Part shown: one piece after another, positions 1 through 5,451 of the stretch
Position numbering within the stretch: the first letter of the stretch is position 1
Layout: each line of letters starts with the position of its first letter
Assembly: GCA_002293295.1 (NCBI GenBank)
Contig: DBCY01000023.1
Coordinates: forward strand, 19,432-28,922
Direction of reading: 5' to 3'
Length of the DNA stretch: 9,491 nucleotides
Source: Ruminococcus sp. UBA946
GTDB lineage: Bacteria; Bacillota; Clostridia; Oscillospirales; Ruminococcaceae
Notes under the pieces: generated by a model
Databases searched by the model: none
Seen by the model: only the letters and a program-made list of their open reading frames with translations
Told to the model about the DNA's origin: nothing
Translations under genes and position numbers: made by a program

Positions 1-899
1 ATGCTACCACTGAAGCTATGATAGTATACGATTACATTAACAGCGTGTATAAAAACGGGATTATCGCGGGACAGCAGGAGTCGACATGGATTAACAACAA
101 TCCCGACGACGAAATGGAATATATAGAGCGCCGGACGGGAAAACTCCCTGCAATAAGAGGTCTTGACTATATTAACGAGGACTTTGACGGCGTTACCTCA
201 AGGTCGATAGAATGGTGGGAAAAGGGCGGCTTGGTTTCCATATGCTGGCACTGGGGTACGCCGCCGGACGGCGTAGGTTACGAGTCCAGTCAGGAAACAG
301 TTGATATTACCGAGCTTCTTACCGAAGGCACAGATTTATATAACGGTATGATTGCGCAGATGGACAGGGTCGCCGAGGAGCTTTTAAAGCTTCAGGAGGC
401 AGGGGTTCCCGTATTGTGGAGACCCTTCCATGAATTTGACGGAGGCTGGTTCTGGTGGGGCAAAGGCACTCCCGAACAGTTCGCGGAGCTTTGGAGGCTG
501 ATGTATGACCGCTATACAAACGTATTCGGCTTGAATAACCTTATTTGGGTTCTGGGGTACAGCCACAGCGTAAGACCCGGAAACTGGTATCCCGGCGATG
601 ATTATGTGGATATATGCGGCGCAGATAATTATGCCGAAGGAACCCAGGTTAATATGTACAATAAGATTTATGATATATTCGGAGAAACCGGAAGACCAAT
701 CGCATACCACGAATGCGGGCCTATACCCGACCCTGACAAAATGCAGGAGGACGGAGCCGGCTGGGTATGGTTCCTGACATGGCATACGATGCATATAAAA
801 CAGCAGAACAGCCCCGAATATATTGAGAAGATATATAACCATGACTATGTCATTACCCTTGACGAGCTTCCGTCCTTTAAACAGGAGCTGGCTTCCTGA
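1..899 (+). CDS. Glycoside hydrolase family 26 (endo-beta-mannanase type), 5' truncated
   Basis: Three prime part of a GH26 enzyme, a family that mainly hydrolyses beta-1,4-mannans. The frame is open to the window edge (codons start at base 3, reading ATTEAMIVYDYI), so the Met at base 18 is probably internal and the true start, with any signal peptide or binding module, lies upstream. Counting from that Met: GQQES at 18-22; WHWG at 77-80 with the conserved His; WRPFHE at 134-139, whose Glu139 fits the acid/base; and YHECGP at 230-235, whose Glu232 fits the nucleophile. The spacing between the two Glu and the many Trp residues match the family. The protein ends soon after the barrel, with no dockerin or binding module at its C-terminus. 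It is probably secreted, but this cannot be seen here. Mannanase is the likeliest activity; other GH26 specificities such as beta-1,3-xylanase or lichenase are possible. Family assignment is strong, substrate is inferred. Confidence 0.9.
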   Translation, partial: ATTEAMIVYDYINSVYKNGIIAGQQESTWINNNPDDEMEYIERRTGKLPAIRGLDYINEDFDGVTSRSIEWWEKGGLVSICWHWGTPPDGVGYESSQETVDITELLTEGTDLYNGMIAQMDRVAEELLKLQEAGVPVLWRPFHEFDGGWFWWGKGTPEQFAELWRLMYDRYTNVFGLNNLIWVLGYSHSVRPGNWYPGDDYVDICGADNYAEGTQVNMYNKIYDIFGETGRPIAYHECGPIPDPDKMQEDGAGWVWFLTWHTMHIKQQNSPEYIEKIYNHDYVITLDELPSFKQELAS

Positions 900-901
900 A
901 T

Positions 902-935
902 AAAAAATACCGCCTCGGAAGAGACGGTATTTTTT
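902..935. terminator. Bidirectional intrinsic terminator between convergent genes
   Basis: An 11-bp perfect inverted repeat, AAAAAATACCG (902-912) and CGGTATTTTTT (925-935), encloses a short CTC-GGAA-GAG hairpin with a GNRA-type loop. A T run follows the stem on the plus strand and, read the other way, on the minus strand too. It begins 3 bases after the GH26 stop codon and ends 12 bases from the stop of the small minus-strand gene, so it can terminate both. Confidence 0.9.
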
Positions 936-947
936 ATTTGCTGTTAA

Positions 948-1100
948 TTAGCAGCAGGGATTGCACTGAGGCTGGCAAGGATCTACGCAGTTGTTTGCGC
1001 CGCATACGTTGTTATTATTGTTGCAGAACAATAAGAAGAGAAGAACAAGAACGATAATCCAGCAGCAGCTTCCGCTATTTCCAAAATTAAAACCACACAT
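948..1100 (-). CDS. Small Cys/Asn-rich single-pass membrane protein, 50 residues
   Basis: A 50-codon gene that is easy to miss. The ATG (1098-1100) is preceded by AAAAAAGGAG with an 8-base spacer, a good ribosome site, and the TAA is at 948-950. The protein begins MCGFNFGNSGSCCW, then has a hydrophobic stretch WIIVLVLLFLLFC at about 14-26, then a run of five Asn (27-31), and ends in a Cys-rich tail with spaced cysteines and a final CC. Ten of 50 residues are Cys (2, 12, 13, 26, 33, 38, 42, 46, 49, 50). The layout suggests one membrane helix with a Cys-rich tail able to form disulfides or bind metal. It recalls tiny Gly/Cys membrane proteins of sporulating Firmicutes (YjcZ-like), but I do not recognise the family. 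No function is assigned. It is convergent with the GH26 gene and shares its terminator. Confidence 0.82.
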   Translation of the reverse strand: MCGFNFGNSGSCCWIIVLVLLFLLFCNNNNNVCGANNCVDPCQPQCNPCC

Positions 1101-1144
1101 AATAAATTCTCCTTTTTTAATGTAAATGTAGATTTGAATAAGTA

Positions 1145-1210
1145 AACTATTACCCGGCAGCTTCCGCTGGTGTTTCAGCAGTTTTGCCGTGCTGTTTGCT
1201 TTTCATAGTT
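1145..1210 (-). promoter_or_regulatory. Candidate structured 5' leader RNA of the small Cys-rich gene
   Basis: Read on the minus strand, AACTAT (plus 1205-1210) can pair with ATAGTT (plus 1145-1150). Between them lie two hairpins: CAGCA/TGCTG (1176-1180 with 1190-1194) with a 9-base loop, and CAGC-GGAA-GCTG (1158-1169). The GGAA loop is GNRA-type only on the minus strand, which supports that orientation. The first loop contains CGGC, which can pair with GCCG after the second hairpin (plus 1155-1158), giving a possible pseudoknot. The element ends 44 bases upstream of the start codon. It may be a riboswitch, an mRNA-stabilising structure or chance. I do not recognise a known class. Confidence 0.4.
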
Positions 1211-1244
1211 CATATTATGATGATTTCCGATATTGGTTACAAAA

Positions 1245-1250
1245 ATTATA
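1245..1250 (-). promoter_or_regulatory. Possible -10 box for the small Cys-rich gene
   Basis: A perfect TATAAT on the minus strand in a very AT-rich stretch, about 145 bases upstream of the small gene. Initiation here would transcribe the whole structured leader at 1145-1210. No good -35 is seen at 16-18 bases, so a sporulation or other sigma factor, or chance in AT-rich DNA, is possible. The rest of 1211-1372 shows no gene and no clear terminator for trkH. Confidence 0.25.
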
Positions 1251-1372
1251 AAAAATTCTTAATCAGACAAAAATCATTGTTAAAAATGGTTTTATACTAA
1301 TTACTGCTAAAATTACAAAATGTTTTCAGTTTTCATATGAAGCTGTCCCTTAAGCTTATAAAATCCCGAAAG

Positions 1373-2806
1373 TTAACGTCGTCCGACCCGGAACAATAAG
1401 AGAATCGGGAAAATTTCAAGTCTTCCCAAAAGCATATCAAAGCTGAGTATTATCTTGGAAAAAGAAGAAAACCCGGAAAAATTCCCTGCCGGACCTACAA
1501 ACCCAAGCCCCGGACCTATATTATTAAAGCAGGTAATAACAGCGGTGACGCTTGTAGTTAAATCCATATTATCAACCGATATAAGAATCAAAGAAAACGC
1601 AAATATGAAAAAGTACAGAACCGTATAATTTACAACGCCCTTTACAACGCCTGCCTCAACGGGTTTTCCGTCCATTTTAAGCGTTACGACGGAACGGGGA
1701 TTAAGGGTATGCGCTATTTCCTTCAGCGCAACCTTAAAGAGCAGTACAACCCTGTATACTTTAATACCGCCGCCGGTTGAACCCGCGCAGGCTCCCGAAA
1801 ACATAAGCAGAAGCAGAATGCATTGCGAAAATTCAGGCCATTGGATATAATCAGCAGTCGCAAACCCGGTTGATGTTATTATCGAAATGACCTGAAACGA
1901 GGAAAATCTGAACGCCTTGGCAAGGCTGCCGTATAAATGATAAGTATTTATTATAATTGCGGTTATTGAAACAGCAATAATACCCAAGTAAGCCTTCATC
2001 TCTTCATTCCTGTAAAAATCCGTAAATTTCCGTATTATAAGGAAATAAAACAGATTGAAGTTTATGCCGCTTAACAGCATAAAGATTGCAATAACAGCTT
2101 CAAAATATACGCTGTCATATCCGGCAATGCTGTTGTTTAGCACAGAAAATCCGCCTGTTCCCGTTGTTGCGAACGAATTGGCAAGGCTGTCGAATAAAGG
2201 CATGCCGCCTATACATAAAAGAACCGTTTCAAGCAGGGTAAGGAAAATATATATGCTGTACAGAATCCGGGCTGAGGATTTCATTTTTGAAACGAGCTTG
2301 CCGACTTTCGGACCCGACGCCTCCGCCCTTAAAATATACATGCTTTTTGCATTTGACTGGGGTAAAACCGCCAGAACGAATACCAGAACGCCCATACCGC
2401 CCAGCCAGTGAGAAAAGCTCCTCCAGAAAAGATTGCTTCTGCTCATAGCTTCAACATCCGTAAGCAAAGTGGAGCCGGTTGTCGTGAATCCTGAAATTGT
2501 TTCAAATACGGCGTCTATATAGTTGGGAATATCCCCGGAAAGCATAAAAGGCAGGGCACCGAAAAGAGAAATAATTATCCAGGCGACGGCGACCGTGACA
2601 AAGCCGTCATGCGCGCTCATTTCTTTATTCAAAGGCTTTTTAACCGTCAGAATAAAACCGGCTGCGATAAGAATGGCGGCAGGGGTTATAAATGAAAAAT
2701 AATCGCCTTCGCCGTATAATACGCAGACAAGCAGCGGGGCAAGCATAAACACTGCTTCAAGCTTCATGATTTGTCCCGTCAGATATGTTATCATTCTATA
2801 ATTCAT
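1373..2806 (-). CDS. trkH: TrkH-family potassium transporter membrane subunit
   Basis: Pore-forming subunit of a Trk/Ktr potassium uptake system in the cytoplasmic membrane, 477 residues, near the usual TrkH length. The four membrane-pore-membrane repeats are all visible through their filter glycines: TTTGS at 108-112, TTGTGG at 214-219, TSTGF at 311-315 and NNIGPG at 428-433. Other family marks are FSHWLGGMGVLVF at 131-143 and GSTGGGIKVYR at 342-352, the latter before the gating region. The start at 2806 has an AAGGA about 13 bases upstream, rather far; ATG at residue 5 is a possible alternative. The gene begins 53 bases after trkA ends, so the two probably form one transcript and one complex, with TrkA gating the pore. 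KtrB is a close relative, but the length and a two-domain partner favour TrkH. No convincing terminator follows the stop. Confidence 0.95.
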   Translation of the reverse strand: MNYRMITYLTGQIMKLEAVFMLAPLLVCVLYGEGDYFSFITPAAILIAAGFILTVKKPLNKEMSAHDGFVTVAVAWIIISLFGALPFMLSGDIPNYIDAVFETISGFTTTGSTLLTDVEAMSRSNLFWRSFSHWLGGMGVLVFVLAVLPQSNAKSMYILRAEASGPKVGKLVSKMKSSARILYSIYIFLTLLETVLLCIGGMPLFDSLANSFATTGTGGFSVLNNSIAGYDSVYFEAVIAIFMLLSGINFNLFYFLIIRKFTDFYRNEEMKAYLGIIAVSITAIIINTYHLYGSLAKAFRFSSFQVISIITSTGFATADYIQWPEFSQCILLLLMFSGACAGSTGGGIKVYRVVLLFKVALKEIAHTLNPRSVVTLKMDGKPVEAGVVKGVVNYTVLYFFIFAFSLILISVDNMDLTTSVTAVITCFNNIGPGLGFVGPAGNFSGFSSFSKIILSFDMLLGRLEIFPILLLFRVGRR

Positions 2807-2859
2807 AAATTATGACCGTTCCTTCGGATGTTATATCCGCAACTTTTTGGGTATAACCG

Positions 2860-4221
2860 TTAATGCAGAAAAATATCATTTAAATCACGCATATATTTGT
2901 TTGTCGAAACCACTACCACGCTGTCATTAAGCATAAGCTTGTCGTCGCCGTTCGGTATGATATATTTCCTGTCACGGATGATTGATGCAATTAGGGAGTT
3001 TTTATTCAGTCGCAAATCCTTAATGGGAACATTGACATAATCCGCTTCCTGCCTTACAATAAATTCAATAGCCTCCGCTTCTCCGTCAAGCATACGGTAA
3101 AGCGTCAGGACGTTGCTTCCGTCGGAATTCTGCCTTGCCCTCACATATTGAAGTATCATATTGGCGGTAATGGCTTTCGGGGATACTACACAGTCAAGGC
3201 CGACGCTTTCGGCGATTTTTAAAACAGAAAAGCGGCTGGCTTTTGTTACTACCTTGTTTACCCCCCTTGATTTTGCGAATAAAGCGAGCACAATATTTTC
3301 CTCATCCATACCGGTCAGGGTCACAAAAGCGTCGGCGGAGTCAATACCCTCTTCTATAAGAAGCTCGTGGTCGCTTCCGTCCGCATTGATAATATCAGCT
3401 CTGGGGAGCCTTTCGCTAAGCGAAACGCACCGCTGCATATCGGTTTCGAGAACCTTCGCCTGCATACCCATATCCTCGGTAATGTGATGCGCAAGATAAT
3501 AGCTTATAGCTCCACCCCCCACAATAAGAACGGATTTAACCCTTTCCTTGTCAGGGTCGGTAATTTTAAAGAACTTGGAAATCTGGTCATGAGCAGCGGC
3601 AAAATGGATTTTATCACCCGAACGAAGTATAAAATCGCCGCTCGGTATGAATACGCTGCCTTCGCGCTGTACAGCGCAGACAAGGACCCTCACTTTAATC
3701 TTTGCGGTCATTTCCTTCAGGGACATGTCGGCAAGGACGCATCCGGGATTAATCTTAAACTCGACCATATCAATCCGACCTCTGCCGAAGGTTTCAATAT
3801 TTATGGCGGAGGGATAATGCAGTATGCGGCCTATTTCCCTTGCCGCCTGATATTCGGGGTTGACCATCATGCTGAGTCCCAGTTCTTCGCGCATAAAAAC
3901 CATCTGTTCGGCATAAACGGGGTTTCTGACGCGTGCGATACAGTGCTTTGCATTCATTTTACGCGCAATCAGGCAGCTCAGGATATTTACCTCGTCCGAT
4001 TCGGTCATTGCGATAAAAATATTGCATTTTGAGACATTCGCTTCTTTTAATACATCGCATCTTGACGAGTTCCCTGTAACGGTCATAACATCGAAATCAC
4101 CGGAAATATCGTCAATTACCTGTAAATTTGTGTCAATAACGACAATATTATGTTTTTCAAGTGAAAGTATCTTAATAAGCTCGATACCCATTTTACCGCA
4201 ACCGGCAATAATTATATTCAT
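2860..4221 (-). CDS. trkA: TrkA, two-domain regulatory subunit of the potassium transporter
   Basis: Peripheral cytoplasmic subunit that binds NAD(H) or nucleotides and gates TrkH. The protein has two RCK modules in tandem. From the ATG at 4221: first Rossmann fold with AGCGKMG at 6-12 and acidic VID at about 28-30; first RCK_C at about 140-220; second Rossmann fold with VGGGAIS at 234-240 and LETD at about 258-261; second RCK_C at about 370-450 ending in VVVVSTNKY. Length of 453 matches full-size TrkA rather than single-module KtrA/KtrC. The frame also opens at a GTG at 4239, adding six residues (VSINIT, read fMSINIT if used), but MNIIIAGCGKMG aligns with the usual TrkA N-terminus; neither start has a strong ribosome site. 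In Firmicutes some RCK_C domains bind c-di-AMP; whether these do is not visible. It is transcribed just ahead of trkH. Confidence 0.95.
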   Translation of the reverse strand: MNIIIAGCGKMGIELIKILSLEKHNIVVIDTNLQVIDDISGDFDVMTVTGNSSRCDVLKEANVSKCNIFIAMTESDEVNILSCLIARKMNAKHCIARVRNPVYAEQMVFMREELGLSMMVNPEYQAAREIGRILHYPSAINIETFGRGRIDMVEFKINPGCVLADMSLKEMTAKIKVRVLVCAVQREGSVFIPSGDFILRSGDKIHFAAAHDQISKFFKITDPDKERVKSVLIVGGGAISYYLAHHITEDMGMQAKVLETDMQRCVSLSERLPRADIINADGSDHELLIEEGIDSADAFVTLTGMDEENIVLALFAKSRGVNKVVTKASRFSVLKIAESVGLDCVVSPKAITANMILQYVRARQNSDGSNVLTLYRMLDGEAEAIEFIVRQEADYVNVPIKDLRLNKNSLIASIIRDRKYIIPNGDDKLMLNDSVVVVSTNKYMRDLNDIFLH

Positions 4222-4280
4222 TGTTATATTTATGCTCACTAGTATCTTATAACATCTAATTAAATATTATAATTAAAATC

Positions 4281-4299
4281 ATACCGCCGCAGGCGGTAT
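4281..4299. repeat. 8-bp perfect inverted repeat upstream of trkA
   Basis: ATACCGCC (4281-4288) and GGCGGTAT (4292-4299) flank a 3-base loop. The GC-rich stem stands out from its AT-rich surroundings. There is no T run on the plus side, and only a broken T-rich stretch on the minus side, so it is a poor terminator. It could be a leader hairpin in trkA mRNA or a protein-binding palindrome. A TATAAT (4266-4271, minus) lies next to it, but no -35 is visible. Confidence 0.5.
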
Positions 4300-4368
4300 A
4301 CAACCATTGTTAATTGTTAGCAGCACTAGAGGGAGCATTCCTTTCATCATTAATTAATAAACAAAAAA

Positions 4369-4393
4369 TGTCAGAAGAATATTACTTCTGACA
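4369..4393 (-). terminator. Strong intrinsic terminator, minus strand, upstream of trkA
   Basis: A 9-bp perfect stem TGTCAGAAG/CTTCTGACA with a 7-base loop. On the minus strand it is followed at once by TTTTTTGTTTATT. It lies about 150 bases before the trkA start and about 280 bases after the XRE stop. It may end the XRE transcript, or end a short transcript begun at 4445-4472 as a small RNA or attenuator. Confidence 0.85.
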
Positions 4394-4404
4394 ATCTCCG
4401 CTAC

Positions 4405-4422
4405 GGCATAAAATCTTATGCC
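4405..4422. repeat. 7-bp hairpin preceding the terminator
   Basis: GGCATAA and TTATGCC flank the 4-base loop AATC. On the minus strand this sits between the promoter-like sequence and the terminator, giving a two-hairpin short transcript. On the plus strand it is followed by AACTATTTTTAATT and could act as a weak plus-strand terminator. Confidence 0.6.
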
Positions 4423-4444
4423 AACTATTTTTAATTACATGAAC

Positions 4445-4472
4445 ATTATATCATATATTATAAAAATTGCAA
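4445..4472 (-). promoter_or_regulatory. Sigma-A-like promoter facing the terminator and trkA
   Basis: On the minus strand TTGCAA (4467-4472) and TATAAT (4445-4450) are separated by 16 bases. Transcription would start near 4438 and meet the hairpin at 4405-4422 and the terminator at 4369-4393, giving an RNA of about 75 nt unless it reads through into trkA-trkH. The region is AT-rich, so chance agreement is possible. Confidence 0.55.
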
Positions 4473-4545
4473 CGGTTATTATGCACGAATTCAAATTAAC
4501 ATTCAGACTTTTTATTAAACACTAGCGACAAATGATATTATAATA

Positions 4546-4564
4546 TATCAGCGAGTATCAGCGA
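4546..4564. repeat. Short direct repeat TATCAGCGA x2
   Basis: TATCAGCGA occurs at 4546-4554 and 4556-4564, a 10-base period. That is one helical turn, so it might be a protein-binding pair, but two copies can arise by chance. No function is claimed. Confidence 0.4.
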
Positions 4565-4595
4565 ATACATTCCCTGCGGATCAGGATTCAGATGC

Positions 4596-4637
4596 GAGGA
4601 ATGAGCCGCCGGCGCAATTTCCGGATTCTCATTCCTC
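4596..4637. repeat. 10-bp inverted repeat with inner CCGG pair
   Basis: GAGGAATGAG (4596-4605) and CTCATTCCTC (4628-4637) form a perfect 10-bp stem. Inside it CCGG (4609-4612) and CCGG (4621-4624) can pair to lengthen the structure. It begins about 35 bases after the XRE stop on the minus strand. There is no T run on either side, so it is not a standard terminator. It may stabilise the XRE mRNA 3' end or be a small repeat element. Confidence 0.6.
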
Positions 4638-4671
4638 ATATGTCCCGCTGACCGCTGTTTACAGGCTGCAG

Positions 4672-5229
4672 TCAGTCGGAAATCATCCCGGCATAATAAT
4701 TGCTCAGTTCCTTAGCGATTTTATTAATAAACGAAACGGCTTCGTTTTTCAAACCGGTATTCGAATAAATCCCGCATTCGGAATAATTAACGGACTGCCT
4801 GGCATATTCGACTGCCTTGACCGGGTTTTCATTTCCGGCGGTCTGCAATGCGTACCCGTAGTAAGCTAGAGCCAGAAGAGCTTCATACTCGTCCCGCAGC
4901 AAACCCGCCTCGTTTATGCTGCCCAGGGATGATATGCAGGATTCATAATCATGTTCAATATAAAAAGCCTTGGCTGAAAGCAGACGGCTTAAAATCGGGG
5001 AAGTAAAGGCAAGCTCGTCATTATCTTCATTACCCGGCATTAATGCCGCAATAGGAATATCCAGCACGCGGGAAAGATATTCAAGCGTCTTTACGGAAGG
5101 CGTAGCTATCCCGCTTTCAATCTGACTGAGCATATTCCTTGTTATAAAATCGCCCACAACCTCGCTTTGAGTCATTTTTTTGGAAAGCCTGGCTTCTTTT
5201 ATCCTTTTACCGCGCTGTACGGGTGTCAT
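4672..5229 (-). CDS. XRE-family transcription regulator, probable repressor of the flotillin operon
   Basis: Cytoplasmic DNA-binding protein of 185 residues. The N-terminal third is a Cro/CI-type helix-turn-helix: GKRIKEARLSKKMTQSEVV at 7-25 and the recognition part RNMLSQIESGIATPS at 31-45, followed by LEYLSRVLDIPIAALM at 49-64. The C-terminal half (about 75-180) is helical with Tyr/Ala-rich pairs such as LLALAYYGYALQ (118-129), resembling a short TPR-like sensing domain as in other HTH-TPR regulators. ATG at 5229 is chosen because GGAGGGATATT precedes it; a longer frame opens at 5277, but that codon lies in the operator at the predicted +1. It is transcribed divergently from the NfeD-flotillin genes, and both promoters carry the same palindrome, so autorepression plus repression of the neighbour is inferred. 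The signal sensed is unknown. Confidence 0.9.
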   Translation of the reverse strand: MTPVQRGKRIKEARLSKKMTQSEVVGDFITRNMLSQIESGIATPSVKTLEYLSRVLDIPIAALMPGNEDNDELAFTSPILSRLLSAKAFYIEHDYESCISSLGSINEAGLLRDEYEALLALAYYGYALQTAGNENPVKAVEYARQSVNYSECGIYSNTGLKNEAVSFINKIAKELSNYYAGMISD

Positions 5230-5266
5230 AATATCCCTCCTGTGTAAATTAAGGCGATGATTTATC

Positions 5267-5281
5267 GTAAATATCATTTAC
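5267..5281. promoter_or_regulatory. Palindromic operator over the XRE gene +1
   Basis: GTAAAT-ATC-ATTTAC, a perfect 6-bp dyad with a 3-base centre. It starts 3 bases after the -10 box of the minus-strand promoter and covers the predicted start point near 5277. An extra half-site ATTTAC lies at 5297-5302 in the promoter spacer. The same palindrome sits at 5401-5415 over the divergent promoter. Likely bound by the XRE protein encoded here. Confidence 0.75.
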
Positions 5282-5283
5282 TT

Positions 5284-5312
5284 ATTTTATCATGTTATTT
5301 ACTATTTGTCAA
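5284..5312 (-). promoter_or_regulatory. Sigma-A promoter of the XRE gene
   Basis: On the minus strand TTGACA (5307-5312) and TAAAAT (5284-5289) are separated by exactly 17 bases. It lies about 55 bases upstream of the chosen ATG at 5229 and overlaps the operator region at its downstream side. Confidence 0.88.
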
Positions 5313-5367
5313 GAGACAGAGCCGATTTATTTAAAAAAATTATTCGGTACAATTTATTAAAAAACTC

Positions 5368-5396
5368 TTGACAAATTAATAGGAACGTTATATAAT
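5368..5396 (+). promoter_or_regulatory. Consensus sigma-A promoter of the NfeD-flotillin operon
   Basis: TTGACA (5368-5373), 17-base spacer, TATAAT (5391-5396): a full match to the sigma-A consensus. Such a strong promoter suggests high output unless blocked, which fits a repressor site directly downstream at 5401-5415. In B. subtilis the related yuaF-yuaG genes use sigma-W; no sigma-W-like sequence was noticed here. Confidence 0.93.
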
Positions 5397-5400
5397 GTTA

Positions 5401-5415
5401 GTAAATGTAATTTAC
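5401..5415. promoter_or_regulatory. Palindromic operator over the flotillin operon +1
   Basis: GTAAAT-GTA-ATTTAC, the same 6-3-6 palindrome as at 5267-5281 with only the centre changed. It starts 4 bases after the -10 box, so a bound protein would block initiation or clearance. Its mirrored placement relative to the other promoter strongly suggests one shared regulator. Confidence 0.78.
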
Positions 5416-5451
5416 ATATATCAAACCGTTAATCGGGAGGGGTGTTATCTT

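Larger units (their letters stand above)
4222..4671. other. 450-base intergenic region rich in RNA-like hairpins
   Basis: This stretch separates trkA from the XRE gene, both on the minus strand. It contains no convincing protein gene. From left to right it holds an 8-bp hairpin (4281-4299), a terminator (4369-4393), a second hairpin (4405-4422), a sigma-A-like minus-strand promoter (4445-4472), a short 10-base direct repeat (4546-4564) and a long inverted repeat (4596-4637). It probably holds the 3' untranslated part of the XRE transcript and the promoter and leader of trkA-trkH. Confidence 0.7.

Noticed and set aside
1122..1136. A third copy of the XRE operator, GTAAATGTAGATTTG
   Set aside because: It has an inserted base in the centre and a mismatch in the right arm, so the dyad is broken and AT-rich chance agreement is likely.
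1145..1210. A c-di-GMP-I (GEMM) riboswitch upstream of the small Cys-rich gene
   Set aside because: GCAAAC and GCCGGGT occur in the right order, but the conserved GACGCAAAG core and the longer second arm are missing, so the class cannot be assigned.
1321..1372. A terminator after trkH (AAGCT/AGCTT)
   Set aside because: Five weak base pairs, an 8-base loop and no T run on the minus strand.
3367..4032. A 221-codon open frame on the plus strand within trkA
   Set aside because: It lies fully antisense to a well-conserved trkA, has no ribosome site or recognisable domain, and reads as a codon-bias shadow.
4538..4639. A 33-codon minus-strand frame after the XRE gene as a pheromone-like peptide (PlcR/PapR-type arrangement)
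   Set aside because: No ribosome site, no signal peptide at the N-terminus, and its 5' half is the inverted repeat at 4596-4637, which explains the sequence better.
5230..5277. A longer XRE protein starting at 5277
   Set aside because: That ATG is inside the operator at the predicted transcription start and has no ribosome site; ATG 5229 has GGAGGG at good spacing.
5395..5451. A 19-residue extension of the NfeD-like protein from ATG 5395
   Set aside because: The ATG overlaps the -10 box TATAAT, so it cannot be in mRNA from this promoter; ATG 5452 has a strong ribosome site.
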